DNA of 64,000 bases from Pseudoips prasinana (taxonomy: Eukaryota; Arthropoda; Insecta; Lepidoptera; Nolidae). The stretch lies in contig OX621243.1 in NCBI GenBank assembly GCA_951640165.1, positions 3,472,001 through 3,536,000 of the forward strand, in the 5' to 3' direction. Positions 25,302 through 35,449 of this stretch are shown here, one piece after another; positions within the stretch are counted from its first letter, which is position 1, and the number at the start of each line of letters is the position of its first letter. Below the pieces are notes generated by a model that saw nothing but the letters and a program-made list of their open reading frames with translations, did no database searches and had not been told where the DNA came from. A program made the translations under genes and the position numbers.

Positions 25302-25431
25302 CTGATACGCAGTACGGACAAACACATGATTTACAAGAGTGTCTCTCTGACGATCGGACGGACGGATGACGTGATATGGTGGAAGCCGAGCGAGAAAGAA
25401 AACGACGGGGACTGCGATGCGATTCGTATAT

Positions 25432-25437
25432 TTTATT
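25432..25437 (-). promoter_or_regulatory. Candidate polyadenylation signal AATAAA
   Basis: AATAAA on the minus strand about 70 nt after the TAG stop of the exon at 25621-25508 and before the acceptor of the mega-exon at 25301. Position suits a short 3' UTR of an alternative terminal exon. AT-rich DNA gives many chance AATAAA matches, but this one lies in locally mixed-composition sequence. Confidence 0.35.
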
Positions 25438-25507
25438 TGGATAGAGTATCGGACGCTTTAAAAATTACAGGGACGAGATTACTTAAAGACTAAATACGCG
25501 GCGTGGT

Positions 25508-25621
25508 CTACGTGTCTCGCGGCGGCTCTGCGTCAGGGCTGCCGCGCTGCACCAGCAGTTTTACTCGTTCGTTACGCGCCTGAATCTTGCTCTGGAGCGA
25601 CTTGACGCGCTCGCGACACTC
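25508..25621 (-). CDS. Probable alternative terminal exon with in-frame stop
   Basis: Acceptor TATCCTCCACTAG before GAGTGTCGC, phase 0. The frame reads ECRERVKSLQSKIQARNERV, then KLLVQRGSPDAEPPRDT and a TAG stop at 25510-25508. The first part completes a spectrin-repeat helix after '...ERAARHQQ'. No strong donor occurs before the stop: only GTAAAA after CGA and GTGCAG after CTG keep phase 0, and both are poor. An AATAAA lies about 70 nt past the stop. I read this as an alternative last exon giving a protein that ends before the mega-exon. The other possibility is that one of the weak donors is used and the exon is internal. Confidence 0.55.
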   Translation of the reverse strand, partial: ECRERVKSLQSKIQARNERVKLLVQRGSPDAEPPRDT

Positions 25622-25799
25622 CTAGTGGAGGATACCGATTCGACGAGATTGTTAGTGGGAAGGTGAGGGAGGGAACGACAGAAAACAAACAAAATATAAA
25701 TAAAAGGTCGGAAGATTCCCGGTCGAGGCCGGGGCGGGGCGCGATAAACAAAACTAGAATGCTCGCTAGCCACGATGTACGGTGAGATGAGAGCCTTAC

Positions 25800-26075
25800 C
25801 TGTTGGTGGCGCGCGGCCCGCTCGGGGTCACGCGGGCTGTAGTGCGGCTGCGCGGCCGCGCGCAGCTGCTGCTCGGCCTGCAGCAGCTGCGCCCGCAGCC
25901 GCGCCACGTCCGCGCAGTACGCGTCCAGCTGCGCCAGCGCCGCGCCCAGCGCCTGCGCCTGCGCGCCCGTGCTGGCGGCCAGCGCGTCCAGCGCGCCGCC
26001 CAACGCCGCGGCGCTCTGCTCCACGCCGGCCGGCCCGCGGGACCCGGCCGCGACGCCGTCGGGCCCGAAGTGTAC
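25800..26075 (-). CDS. GC-rich, Ala/Gln-rich spectrin-repeat exon
   Basis: Exon of 276 bp, 92 codons, phase 0/0: acceptor CTCCCCGTGTAG before GTACACTTC, donor GTAAGGCT after CAACAG. Starts VHFGPDGVAAGSRGPAGVEQ and ends PRDPERAARHQQ; the middle is alanine-rich helix ('LGAALAQLDAYCADVARLRA'). Codon usage is almost entirely G/C at third positions, in sharp contrast to the exon at 25301-13488. A helical repeat is still readable, so the composition looks like local base-composition bias rather than loss of function. The following exon is either 25621 (with a stop) or the mega-exon at 25301: both begin at phase 0 with a Glu codon. Confidence 0.88.
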
Positions 26076-26151
26076 CTACACGGGGAGAGACCGGTTATTG
26101 TGCATCGACGGTGGCGAGAATCTCCTTATACCGAGATGTCCTTCCACTCAC

Positions 26152-26364
26152 GTTGAGTTTTTCCACCGCATATGATATTTTCGTCTTCTGAGTTGAGACG
26201 TCGTTAATGATTTTCTCCCTGAGAGCGAGACGATCCCGGAGCGGTTTTTTACCATTCTGAGGCGTCTCAAGTGTCCGAGAGGTCGCCTCGAGCCAATGTC
26301 CGACGTCTTTCAGCTTCTTTTCACACCGCTCCCATTCTTCCGCAAGTTCGATTAGCAGACCGTT
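26152..26364 (-). CDS. Internal exon, spectrin-type repeat
   Basis: Exon of 213 bp, 71 codons, phase 0/0: acceptor TATAATTTTCAG before AACGGTC, donor GTGAGTGG after CTCAAC. It reads NGLLIELAEEWERCEKKL, then DVGHWLEATSRTL, and ends KISYAVEKLN. Two Trp residues at typical positions ('EEWERC', 'GHWLEA') fit a complete spectrin-repeat helix A and the start of helix B. Because it and its two neighbours are phase 0/0, exon skipping here would keep the frame. Confidence 0.88.
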
Positions 26365-26445
26365 CTGAAAATTATAATAGAAATTATAAAGTCAGGAGCC
26401 ACTCGTAGATTTACATTCCTGGTCGCGTTACAAAAGTCCACCGAC

Positions 26446-26604
26446 CGTCTTCGCCAATTTCTTCTCGACGTCGACCGTGGCATTCTCTGCGGCTTCCAGC
26501 CTCGAGGGTAAATCTCCCGGGCTGGTAACGCGTTCGATCGCCTCGATCTCTTTTGCCATATCTGCTAAATTTTTCGCTTGCTGCTTACAGCTCTTGAGCG
26601 CGTT
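26446..26604 (-). CDS. Internal exon, spectrin-type repeat helix
   Basis: Exon of 159 bp, exactly 53 codons, phase 0 on both sides: acceptor CGTTTTTTACAG before AACGCGC, donor GTCGGTGG after AAGACG. It reads NALKSCKQQAKNLADMAKE to TVDVEKKLAKT. The donor is weaker than the others, but the frame hits a stop shortly beyond it, so it must end near here. Short (68-bp) intron to the preceding exon and 81-bp intron to the next, a compact exon cluster unlike the rest of the gene. Helical, charge-patterned sequence continuous with the neighbouring spectrin repeats. Confidence 0.85.
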
Positions 26605-26672
26605 CTGTAAAAAACGTAAACGTGTTATAATTTCTAATATTATTCAATCGACTTCGCTGCAAGAATACCTAC

Positions 26673-27465
26673 CCCATATTCAGTCTGTTTCTGTTGCGCC
26701 TCCTGCAAGTCGGCCAACGGGAGTGGCCGCGCTAGGAATGCACGTTGAGTTTCTACCCAAAGCAGGACTTTCTCCAGAAGTGCAAGGAACCGGGCGACAG
26801 CGTCGCAGGCATCCTCCACGGCGGCCTGGCGTGCTTCTAGCTCACTGCACACAGCTGCGAACTGCTCCGACAGCGCAGCCATAGTAGACTGCACCAGCTG
26901 GCGCTCGGCAGCGTCGCGGCTGCCCTCCACTAGGGCACGCGCGTTTCGCGACAGTCGCTCCACGCGGTCCGCTATGCGAGGCACCTCGGCACGCGTGGCT
27001 ACAAGACGTTCGCGGTAAGGCTCGGGAGGCAGTGTTCGTTCACGCGCTGTTAGTTCAGCCGCGCGCACCCACGCCTGCACGTCCTCCACGTCCGAGGTGT
27101 ACTCGGAGCGAGCCGTGCGAGCCCGCTTCCATTCCCTCTCTTTCTCTTCCATGGCCGCCGCTAACGCCTCAGACGATAGTTCTAGGGAGGACAGCTCCTG
27201 GGCGACGTCCGCCGGTGCCGATCCTCCGTAGCGTTTCCGGCTCTCTTCTGTAAAGTTCTTAGTGCGATCCACTAAGTCCGACACTTCCTTGGTGAGTGCG
27301 CGAACACTTTCCGTCTCGTCTTCGCCGAAAACGTAGAAAGTCCTGACTTTCGCCGTCAACACTTCGATCTGTTGTCGGAGTTCGTCTATCCTCTCCGAAA
27401 CCCGATCAAATTCAGACACTATGTCGTCGATCTCCGCGAGCCGCGCCGCTAGAGTCTGTCGCAAT
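26673..27465 (-). CDS. Large internal exon with about two and a half spectrin-type repeats
   Basis: Exon of 793 bp (1 + 264 codons): acceptor TTTTTATTTTGCAG, donor GTAGGTAT after GAATATGGG. It begins LRQTLAARLAEIDDIV, contains 'RTFYVFGEDETESVRAL', 'EREWKRARTARSEY', 'VQAWVRAAEL' and 'LLEKVLLWVETQ', and ends QKQTEYG. Trp residues (REW, QAW, LLW) about 40-110 residues apart on long amphipathic helices mark consecutive spectrin repeats. GC content and CpG density are much higher than in the AT-rich surroundings. The same frame stays open upstream of the acceptor to a Met at 27684-27686, so an alternative 5' start here is possible. Repeat architecture points to a nesprin/Msp300-type protein; a dystonin/spectraplakin is the main alternative. 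Confidence 0.9.
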
Positions 27466-27479
27466 CTGCAAAATAAAAA

Positions 27480-28600
27480 CGATATTAAAGCGTACAGTTC
27501 GCACCGCACGACGTAGAGTTGTGGTTCGAGAAGCGCGAGGCAGATGTAGGTGCCAAAACGCGACGAAAATAATCCGGTGCGGTGTGACGCCGCCCGTGAC
27601 GGAGCAAGGTCGCGACGGCGCCCTACCTCGTCGTTCGTGCTCGTTCGCTCGCGGCGCTCCGCTCGCGTCGCCCGCCCGTCGCTCAATGAACCGTTCTCGA
27701 TAGATTCGCTGGACGCATCTAATTTTATATTCCACGTTCTAATGTTTGCACGGTGACATCATAGTGCGCGAGTTTTTTCGGTGCATTCGCCGGCAGTGTT
27801 TACGTTTTGCACGCGCACGCCCCGCAGCGTTCACCTTATGCTAGGGTGACGCGAGCCGCGCGACCTTCACGCAACTAGTTTCCTTAAGTTGACTAAAGTG
27901 TCGACCGGCTTGTAGCGATGGAACGTCTACTATGTTCGGAACGGAAGCGATGATTACAACATGAGGAAGATCGTAACTAACAACGTGCGTTAACCGCAGT
28001 GGCTTGGCCGGCTGGCACGCAGCATGCGGCGCCGCGAATATTCTACCGCTGTAGACAATAAGTATTTACTTGGTAATACCTACATAGTTATATAAAAGAT
28101 CCCGTGGGAGTTCGGTTCCGATGCACAGAAAGACCTCTGTAGGCGTGACTCATCACGACAGATACACGTAGGTAGGGTCACACATTTGTATCACACAATT
28201 AAGATAATGTCCGCATGACGGCGCCGCTCCGCGACCTAGGCACGTCCCAGTCTCCTTATAGCATAACGATTCGTACGACTACTGTAAAAAAATATATCCG
28301 GCGCTTATTTAATGGCCGGCTGCGGTGAGTTTAGTTCGCGAAAGGGAACCGTTCGATTATCTCCTTCACTCGTTTGGGAACGCACAATTTCACAGAGGCA
28401 CACTTTCATATCGTACTTTTAACACTTTGTTGTAAGACCAATGTTTTTTCGTGTTGCAAAAATGGTGCGTCGTTCTAACTATATCCCTGTAGCCGGCTTC
28501 CAGTGCAGACTGCGAGGCCGTGACCTATTAAGCGCTGCGATCGCTCGCATGCGCACTAAGCTCGGAAATAGTAGTCTGCCAGTTTGAATAACGATTACGC
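27480..28600. promoter_or_regulatory. GC/CpG-rich, repeat-poor region, candidate internal promoter
   Basis: About 1.1 kb markedly richer in CpG than the surrounding intron, with no SINE, LINE or MITE match that I recognise. It sits just upstream (minus sense) of the exon at 27465, and the exon's frame is open back to an ATG at 27684-27686. A TATATAAAAG box is visible at 28089-28098, but on the plus strand. These features fit an alternative promoter, but no core element on the minus strand is convincing. Confidence 0.3.
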
Positions 28601-29346
28601 GTCTCCCCCATACTCTGTGACTGTCTGGCTTTTGTTTCGCTCAAAAATCAACTTTATGGTTAGCGTGGTAAGAATTATATTGGATAAAAGAGGGACATTC
28701 CATAAAGCTTTACCGTCACCGAGCTAGGTCCTCGATTGATTCGATTCTAGGCTGAATAAATGCGGAGAAACCCAAGTGATAGCTAAAGTTTCTAACATGT
28801 CGTGAATCAAATTAATAATAATAATAATTTAATTAATTATCATACTTTAAATAATGAGGAATTGAATAATAATCGGCAGAATATTTTATCGTTCAGACTA
28901 GTATTACCTACTCGTACACTTCATGAGCAGCTTAACTGGGGAAGTACACTGACCTTCAGAATATACCACAGAGTTATTGTTTTAATGTCGTTGAGTTTAT
29001 CGGGTATTCGGAAAGGGTCGGAAGCGCGTGGGTGCTGCCATAAATGATACCAGCATATCAGGCTACGGTAACCGTAGGCTTCGTATAACACCACCGCATC
29101 TCATCCCGTGGGAATATCTACAAGAGATTGGGTAGCGTCTCTCTGAGTACTATGACCATCATACTGCGATCACAAACCCATCTGCTAAACATGGCTGTTA
29201 TTTCATATCGAATTTTTATTGGAATTAAATAAACTAATTACGTTTAAATAATCGACACTTATGTATTTATATTGTAAGTAAAAAGGAGCTCTAATTAGCA
29301 AATGTATATGTATCTCATATAGGTAACTGTAGGTCTAGTATTATAT

Positions 29347-29765
29347 GTCACCGTAGCCTAGTTGGTAGTGCTCCTGCACACGAAGCTGGTGGTCCTGGGT
29401 TCGAATCCCGGTAAGTGCAAATATTTGTGTGATGAGCACGAATATTTGTTTCTGAGTCATGGATGTTTTCTATGTATTTGTTACCCACTGGCACGAATTT
29501 CGATTTTGATATTTTTAGAGTTTAGATTTTATGTTAGCGTTAATTATTTTAATTACTAGAATAGTTTTTATTGGAGTGATAAATTAGTAGTATATATAAA
29601 GTTATTTAATTACATAATACATCAACAATAAAGTTCTTAATCCTGTATTTAAGTATTTATCTATCTATATAAGTATGTATATCGTCGCCTGGTACCCATA
29701 GTACAATCTAGGCTTAGTTTGGGGCTAGGATGATCTGTGTGACATTGTCCCTAGAAATTATATTA
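29347..29765 (+). mobile_element. tRNA-derived SINE, family B, with 173-bp insertion
   Basis: Head 'CACCGTAGCCTAGTTGGTAG' and B box 'GGGTTCGAATCCCGG', then 'TTTCTGAGTCATGGATG'. After 'TTCTATGTAT' an unrelated 173-bp segment (29478-29650) intervenes before 'AAGTATTTATCTATCTATA' and the normal tail. The flanks of the insert share 'TGTATTT'. Confidence 0.75.
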
Positions 29766-29993
29766 TATTAAACATACTATTTTCTAAGTACCTGCAATTG
29801 GTAAGACAGTTTGTTTCTAATAAATAAATAAACTATAAATCAATATAAATTGGAAAGGCCAGAACACAAAAAGTGTCGTGTATTTATAATATGTTAGTAC
29901 CTATATATTCTTGAAATTCAACCCCTAGGTCTTTTGCCCCCTCATACACCCTTTGCAACCTATTAATAACCCTCGATAATTTGAATATATAAT

Positions 29994-30135
29994 GTACAGA
30001 CACCAGCACATCCAGCTACCCCAATCTGTCAAAATTTCTTTAATAGATTTACAACTTTATCACATAAGCATAAGGTTTACTTTCAATTGGGGAAATTTGA
30101 CAGATTGGGGTAGCTTGATATGCTGGCGTCTGTAC
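29994..30135. mobile_element. 140-bp palindromic MITE, copy 1 (inverted orientation)
   Basis: Terminal inverted repeats of about 40 bp: 'GTACAGACACCAGCACATCC' at the left and its near-reverse complement at the right, ending 'GGCGTCTGTAC'. The centre is the reverse complement of the centre in copies 2 and 3. The ends fit a TA target duplication. Confidence 0.8.
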
Positions 30136-30198
30136 CTAATATATATAAGTTCGTCGGTATCACGCAATGTGTTCGACTTGAAACGAATATATTATCAA

Positions 30199-30440
30199 CT
30201 AGCTGTGCCCGCGACTTCGTCCGCGTGTTAATTAGTTTATTTCGTTTTTCTTGTAAAATAAACGACTTTTTCTAAAATAAAAGTAGCCTAAGTTACTCCT
30301 TATTACATCAGCTACCTTCCAATAAAAGTCCCGTCTAAATCGGTCCAGCCGTTTCAGAGATTAGCCGGAACAAACAGACAGACAGACAGACAAAAATTGT
30401 AAAAAATGTCATTTTGGTGTATGTACCGTATATATATTCA
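30199..30440 (+). repeat. Lepidopteran 'CTAGCTGTGCCCGCG' dispersed element
   Basis: 'ACTAGCTGTGCCCGCGACTT' head, 'AATCGGTCCAGCCGTTTCAG' block and an (ACAG)n tail near 30375-30392. Intact-looking member of the class. Confidence 0.7.
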
Positions 30441-30689
30441 TATTAATGTAGTAAAAACCGGTTATTTCAATATTACAAACAGACACTCCAATTTTATTTA
30501 TTTGTATAGATTTGAGTGAATTTTTTTATGTGTGTAATATTATATCTAGTTTGTTTATGAGCCTATTTTGATAAATCATTTTTTAATTGATCGAGTGAGA
30601 CTTTTTCCAATAATAATGGAAAATAAAAGTCGCATTCGGTTTAAGGTTATTTTTATATGGTAATTATAATTAAGTCTAATGTTGTAATA

Positions 30690-30850
30690 ATATAATAATA
30701 ATTATATCCCGGTCCATTATTCACACACTTCCATCTGATCCCAAACTAAGCAGAGCTTGTACTATTACTACTTTTCGTTTATCAAGTGCTTAGCTTGGGA
30801 TCAGATGGCAGGGATCAGTTGGCCAAAGATATTTATTTATTTTATATTTT
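30690..30850. repeat. Two facing SINE tails
   Basis: 'CCATCTGATCCCAAACTAAG' on the left and 'CTTAGCTTGGGATCAGATGG' on the right, about 50 bp apart, are oppositely oriented tails of the 'GGGATCAGATGGC' SINE family. Confidence 0.6.
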
Positions 30851-30980
30851 TAAACAACATCCAAACATGGAAGAAGTTTTCAATTGGCCTACCTTTTTTT
30901 GTAATATATTTTACATCGCACAGGTGATTTTCCTTTTGATTCTACCATTTCTTTGAAACAATACTTTACCCGACAATTAT

Positions 30981-31120
30981 GTACAGACGCCAGCACATCA
31001 AGCTACCCCAATCTGTCAAATTCCCCAATTGAAAGTGAACCTTATGCTTTTGTGATAAAGTTGAAAATCTATAAAAGAAATTTGACAGATTAGGGTAGCT
31101 GGATGTGCTGACGTCTGTAC
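30981..31120. mobile_element. 140-bp palindromic MITE, copy 2
   Basis: 'GTACAGACGCCAGCACATCA' at the left and '...GATGTGCTGACGTCTGTAC' at the right. The interior 'CCCCAATTGAAAGTGAACC' is shared with copy 3 in the same orientation. Confidence 0.85.
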
Positions 31121-31194
31121 ACTACAAAAAAGAAACAGTTAATTTGTCGATTCACTGACATTTATTTATTTGCTACAACTATCATATACATAAG

Positions 31195-31400
31195 TTCGAC
31201 CACATTCTCTGATCAAATCGGAGACGTTCTCAAGAAAGGGCAGGTCAGAAGTACCCTGAACCGGCGAGCACGTATGAAGAATATAATGACAGTAATCGAG
31301 GCAAAAGAGGTGTGGAAAGATCGTGACAAATGGAAATACGTTGTCTCTGCCTACCCCTCTGGGAAACAGGCGTGAGTCTATGTGTGTATGTATCATATAA
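31195..31400 (+). mobile_element. LINE 3' end fragment
   Basis: The frame reads '[20 protein letters not shown]' and '[18 protein letters not shown]' before a TGA. Nearly identical to 61880-62090. The 'DRDxW' block near the stop is typical of the C-terminal end of RTE-like LINE proteins in insects. Confidence 0.65.
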
Positions 31401-31710
31401 GTGTTTTGTTTCTATTCGGTTTTCAAGCCAATCGATATAACCTTCAAAACTTAACATAAGATTGCCAATGTCAACCATCCTTACACTAATATTGGTTGAT
31501 TTATGTCATACTTATTTCCGGAACAGGAAACTGCGACATTATGTTCAACAATACTCATAATTTTTTATAGTATAGTATTATGTACATACTCATGGCTATC
31601 ATTATTACGGCATTGTAATTTTGTCCTTATTGTATAGGCATCCTGTTGCCAAATTTGCAATTGTAATACAGTTTATTTATGACATAGATGGGATGATACT
31701 CATATTCTTT

Positions 31711-31960
31711 AAAATAAAATAAATAAAATAAAAAGGTTTTTATTCACGTAGACTTTAAAAAAGCGCTTGTAAATAGTCAGAACATATTCGTAGTAATATA
31801 TAATTAATTTATAATTATTTCTAGGTACATATAGATATTTAGGTACACGGATTGTAGGAAATAATTTACAATAAGATTTATTTTATAACAGTAACGATAT
31901 TTAACTAACTTAAATTAAGTTATTGTCAAGGATCATGTGTAGGTTTAATTATCAAAATTT
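31711..31960 (-). mobile_element. LINE-type 3' end, uninterrupted copy
   Basis: Begins 'AAAAAGGTTTTTATTCACGT' (AATAAA in minus sense) and runs through 'CGCTTGTAAATAGTCAGAAC' and 'TAGGTACACGGATTGTAGG' to 'GTTATTGTCAAGGATCATGT'. It matches 47003-47365 but lacks the ~115-bp MITE found there. Confidence 0.7.
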
Positions 31961-32069
31961 TAAACGTTTAGCTATATTTTCACTACATATTGTCGAATGG
32001 TTCTGTCTATATTAAGGTACGAATTAAATGTTATCATTATGGCGGACCTTGTGTTTATAACGACGGTCG

Positions 32070-32215
32070 CGCTTTATCTATGATATGTATTTAGAAATAT
32101 ATATATGTAAGTATGTTTATCAGTTGTCTGGTTGGTTTTACAGGCTCTTCCTAGTTTGGGATTAAATAGCGGTGTGTTAATAGTCTGCCAATGTATATTT
32201 ATTTTTATTCTAACA
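32070..32215 (+). mobile_element. SINE tail fragment ('GGGATCAGATGGC' family)
   Basis: 'ATGTTTATCAGTTGTCTGGT' and 'CTAGTTTGGGATTAAATAGC'; head lost. Confidence 0.5.
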
Positions 32216-32315
32216 TCGAAAGTTTAATTTAATGATAATATTCAAAGCACTTTTAATACATGTGGGACATACAATTCAATTCGATGTTTTCAGGTAAAAT
32301 TTTATTGTTATATAC

Positions 32316-32505
32316 TAGCTATGCCCTGCGGTTTTACCCGCGTTAAAATGTATAAGTTACATTCTGTGTGTTATTCGGATATATAAGCAATATTACTACA
32401 AAGTTTCATCAAAATCCGTTCGATAGTTTTTGAGTGAAAGAGTAACAAACATCCATACATCCATACTCACAAACTTTCGCATTTATAATATTAGTAGGAT
32501 ATAAA
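32316..32505 (+). repeat. Lepidopteran 'CTAGCTGTGCCCGCG' dispersed element, diverged
   Basis: 'ACTAGCTATGCCCTGCGGTT' head, 'CATCAAAATCCGTTCGATAG' block and an ending in 'TATAATATTAGTAGGAT'. Confidence 0.65.
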
Positions 32506-33386
32506 GAAACTAAAGTCTTACAATATTTAATCATTACTATGTATATTAAACCACTAGAAATGGATAGATAATAATAAAGTTACCTATCTTGAAACATAAA
32601 CTCAAAATAACTGTTTTATTTCTGCTAGAGCATGTTTGTTTTAACTCTTGCTATCACGTTTCAAAAACTGTCTTGATGCGACACCAATCTATGGAAAAAA
32701 AATCTTGAGAGGTGTCAAGGGATACCCGGATGGAACGAAGTTATTTTTTATTATTTATTATGTACAAAACACCTGTATACACTCAACAAAAATAATCGTC
32801 GCGACACCACACTGTTCAATGCGAAATAGAAATGAAAATATCTGGAATGCTTTCTATAAGAGAGAGAGAGAGGGAGACAGACAGAGAAACATGCGCACGC
32901 CGCACAGCTGCAAAAAGTGTCGTGACAACTTTTCGTAAGATTTTTTTCCGTCTAGCCCCCTTTCACAACGCGCGATAAGGAACTTCGTTCCAAAAACATA
33001 AGCTAACCGGTCTATCTATAAAGTGCACATACGAGTACCAAATGCTAAGTCTATGGCTTGGACACAAGCGATTCTTTTAAAATATAACTGACCTAACCAG
33101 ACTTCTTATCAGAACAGATCTCAAAATAAATACAACGGAAGTATATACGCGTATATATACGTGATAAACGGACATACAGATAACAGTTCAACGACCGTGA
33201 GGACTGGCAATGTTGCCAAACTGCGCTCGCAGTACTGCGACGTTGGCACGCGCTGCAACCGGACCATAACGTTGGTGTACGGTTAAACGCCTTCGATGCG
33301 CAGACGCCGTTCTATATAACTAGTTAGGTTCGAGATAATTATTACTGTTTATAACTACATGCAACATTCACCTTTCTTTATATATA

Positions 33387-33410
33387 TTTTTTTTTTTTTT
33401 TTTTTTTTTT
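33387..33410 (+). repeat. Poly-T tract, 24 nt
   Basis: Uninterrupted T run immediately left of the inverted repeat at 33425. It could be the poly(A) end of a minus-strand retroposed element. Confidence 0.85.
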
Positions 33411-33424
33411 AATCGGGACTAGTC

Positions 33425-34640
33425 CCACCCTTTACCCACCACTGCAACTCCTGTAAGCCAGGATCAACAGTGGCACACAATGAAATGACACTGAGCGGTG
33501 AAGCTCAGGCATGTCCCGGGGAATCGCTTTAACTGTCTTGGATCCCGCAACGAATTTTATATATTTTAAGCGTATAACCAGATTAAACAGGCCTGTTAGT
33601 CGACTCTGAGTGCTAAACCAGAGGTCGTGGGTTCGATTCCCACCACACCCAGACACAGAAGTCATATGTCCTGGGTAGGGATCAAACTTACGAAATCTAG
33701 CTTAGAATTCAGGGTCATGAGGTCAGTCGAATTTCTAATGCCACTTTTATGCTCTTAGTTTGTAGATAAAGCTATTACAGGACAAATCTTTGTGTGATGA
33801 ACAAAATTGTGTAATTTATCTATAATATGTATGTATTTACAAATATATAAGTATGTCTACTACTGCTGTGTGGTGACGGCGACAAATATCAGAATCAGAA
33901 TATCATCACCCCATCTCATCCCGTGGGGGGCGTAGAAGTCGACCCGAGGGAATATCTACCTGAGGAAGGGCAGCAGCTTCCTTCTGATTACTATGACTAT
34001 CTTACTGCGTTCGCCAACCCGCCTGCCAAGCGTGGCGATTATGGCATATCCCCTCAAGACGATTCTTGAGGGAGGCTTGTCCAGCTGTGGACTTATTTAG
34101 CTGTAATGATGATGATGATGAAGTATGTCTATCAGTTGTCTGGTTGACATAGTACAGGCTGTGCCTTGTGCCAAGATATTAATTAATTTAAGTAATTTAA
34201 AAAAGTAGGCTACACGAATATATTTGAATAGTATATCATTCGACGCCATTTGGCAAACATAGCATATCAAAAATATTATAAGAGACGACATTGCTTTGGC
34301 GAAAACACTAGAACAATAAAACTAGTACAATAAAGAAGAAATAGCAATTACACTGTTTTGTTGTATATTTTCACCCGACTTTTCGCTGCACAAAACTATT
34401 TTCTACTAACTAGAACTAAACTTATATCTAGTACCACTTTTATTCTCTTATGTGTAGAACTGGAACTATTCATTTTCTAACTCCTCCTTGTTTCTTTCTG
34501 ATTAAATTCGTTGCGGGATCCAAGACAGTTAAAGCGATTCCCCGGGACATGCCTGAGCCTCACCGCTGAATGTCATTTCATTGTGTGCCACTGTTGATCC
34601 TGGTTTACAGGAGTTGCAGTGGTGGGTAAGAGGGAGGGAC
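33425..34640. repeat. Inverted repeat pair, ~130-bp arms at 33425-33555 and 34505-34640
   Basis: The left arm 'CCCACCACTGCAACTCCTGT' to 'TTGGATCCCGCAACGAATTT' is the near-exact reverse complement of the right arm. The spacer of about 950 bp contains a SINE (33595-33900) and a LINE-like tail (33890-34120). Confidence 0.8.
33890..34120 (+). mobile_element. Dispersed LINE/SINE-like 3' fragment with (GAT)n end
   Basis: 'CACCCCATCTCATCCCGTGG', 'CCTGCCAAGCGTGGCGATTA' and a terminal (GATGAT)n. Related scraps occur at 29090-29190 and 45590-45620. Confidence 0.5.
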
Positions 34641-34774
34641 GTTACAAGTAAGGAAGATGTAGAGTTAGGATACAGAAACCAAAATTTACGTGTCTCACTT
34701 AAATCTTTACCAGTACTTTTAAGCTTTCTTGCCAGTTATATATTTATGTATATTGCAAATATTTTTAATTTATA

Positions 34775-35012
34775 ATGATAATAATATCCTGGGGCATTAT
34801 TCACACACGGCCATCTGATCCCAATCTAAGCAGAGCTGGTACTATGGAAACCAGATAACTGTTATAACGGCATATACTACTTTTCTTTTGTAAATACATA
34901 CTTAAGATAATTCCACCCAGACACAACAAATGTCTGTTCTGGGTGGGAATCCAATTCACGACCTGCGGCGTGAAAGGCAAGCATTTACCAACCACGGCCG
35001 TCATGTATATAA
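34775..35012 (-). mobile_element. tRNA-derived SINE ('GGGATCAGATGGC' family), uninterrupted
   Basis: Plus strand shows 'TATCCTGGGGCATTATTCAC', 'CATCTGATCCCAATCTAAGC' and, at the head end, 'ACCTGCGGCGTGAAAGGCAA' and 'CATTTACCAACCACGGCCGT'. It is the comparison copy for the interrupted element at 49085-49590. Confidence 0.7.
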
Positions 35013-35099
35013 TAATGTATGTATTTGTTTCCACGACCATGACTAAGTAAATTGTGTGAGTGGGCGACCGCGTCGCGGCGCTTAACATGCGGCGCCAAA

Positions 35100-35290
35100 T
35101 ATTTAATAATTAGCGGCGACCAAGCTCTTGAAGGCAGAAAGGTTTTCGAATGGCGACCACAAGCCGGAAAACGTAGCGAGGGTAGGCTCCCTATAAGATT
35201 TCGGGTCGCCGAAACCCGCGGGATACGAGTACGTCGATTATGGAGATCTTCGGCTGATATGTTGATGAAACTCAATGTCTTATATTCAAC
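35100..35290 (+). mobile_element. LINE C-terminal remnant
   Basis: 'GGCAGAAAGGTTTTCGAATG' and 'GCGACCACAAGCCGGAAAAC' encode the 'RKVFEWRPQAGKR' block of insect RTE-like LINE ends. Confidence 0.5.
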
Positions 35291-35449
35291 CGACTTTAAG
35301 GATAGGAGTACGATATTAATTCAGTTTAATGTTTTATAAATGTATTTCACGCGATTTCTACGTTGTTTGTGAACCGATTTTTTTTATTGATAGGGAAAGC
35401 TTGTTCAAATCGGATGTCCCAAAGGAAACTTGAAGACTACTTCTATCCA

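Noticed and set aside
24741..25493. 250-codon plus-strand frame over the GC-rich exon start
   Set aside because: It is opposite the 5' end of the mega-exon; GC-rich DNA lacks stops on all frames.
27412..27735. 107-codon minus-strand frame overlapping the acceptor at 27466
   Set aside because: It enters the exon in a different frame from the spectrin-repeat reading and shows no domain.
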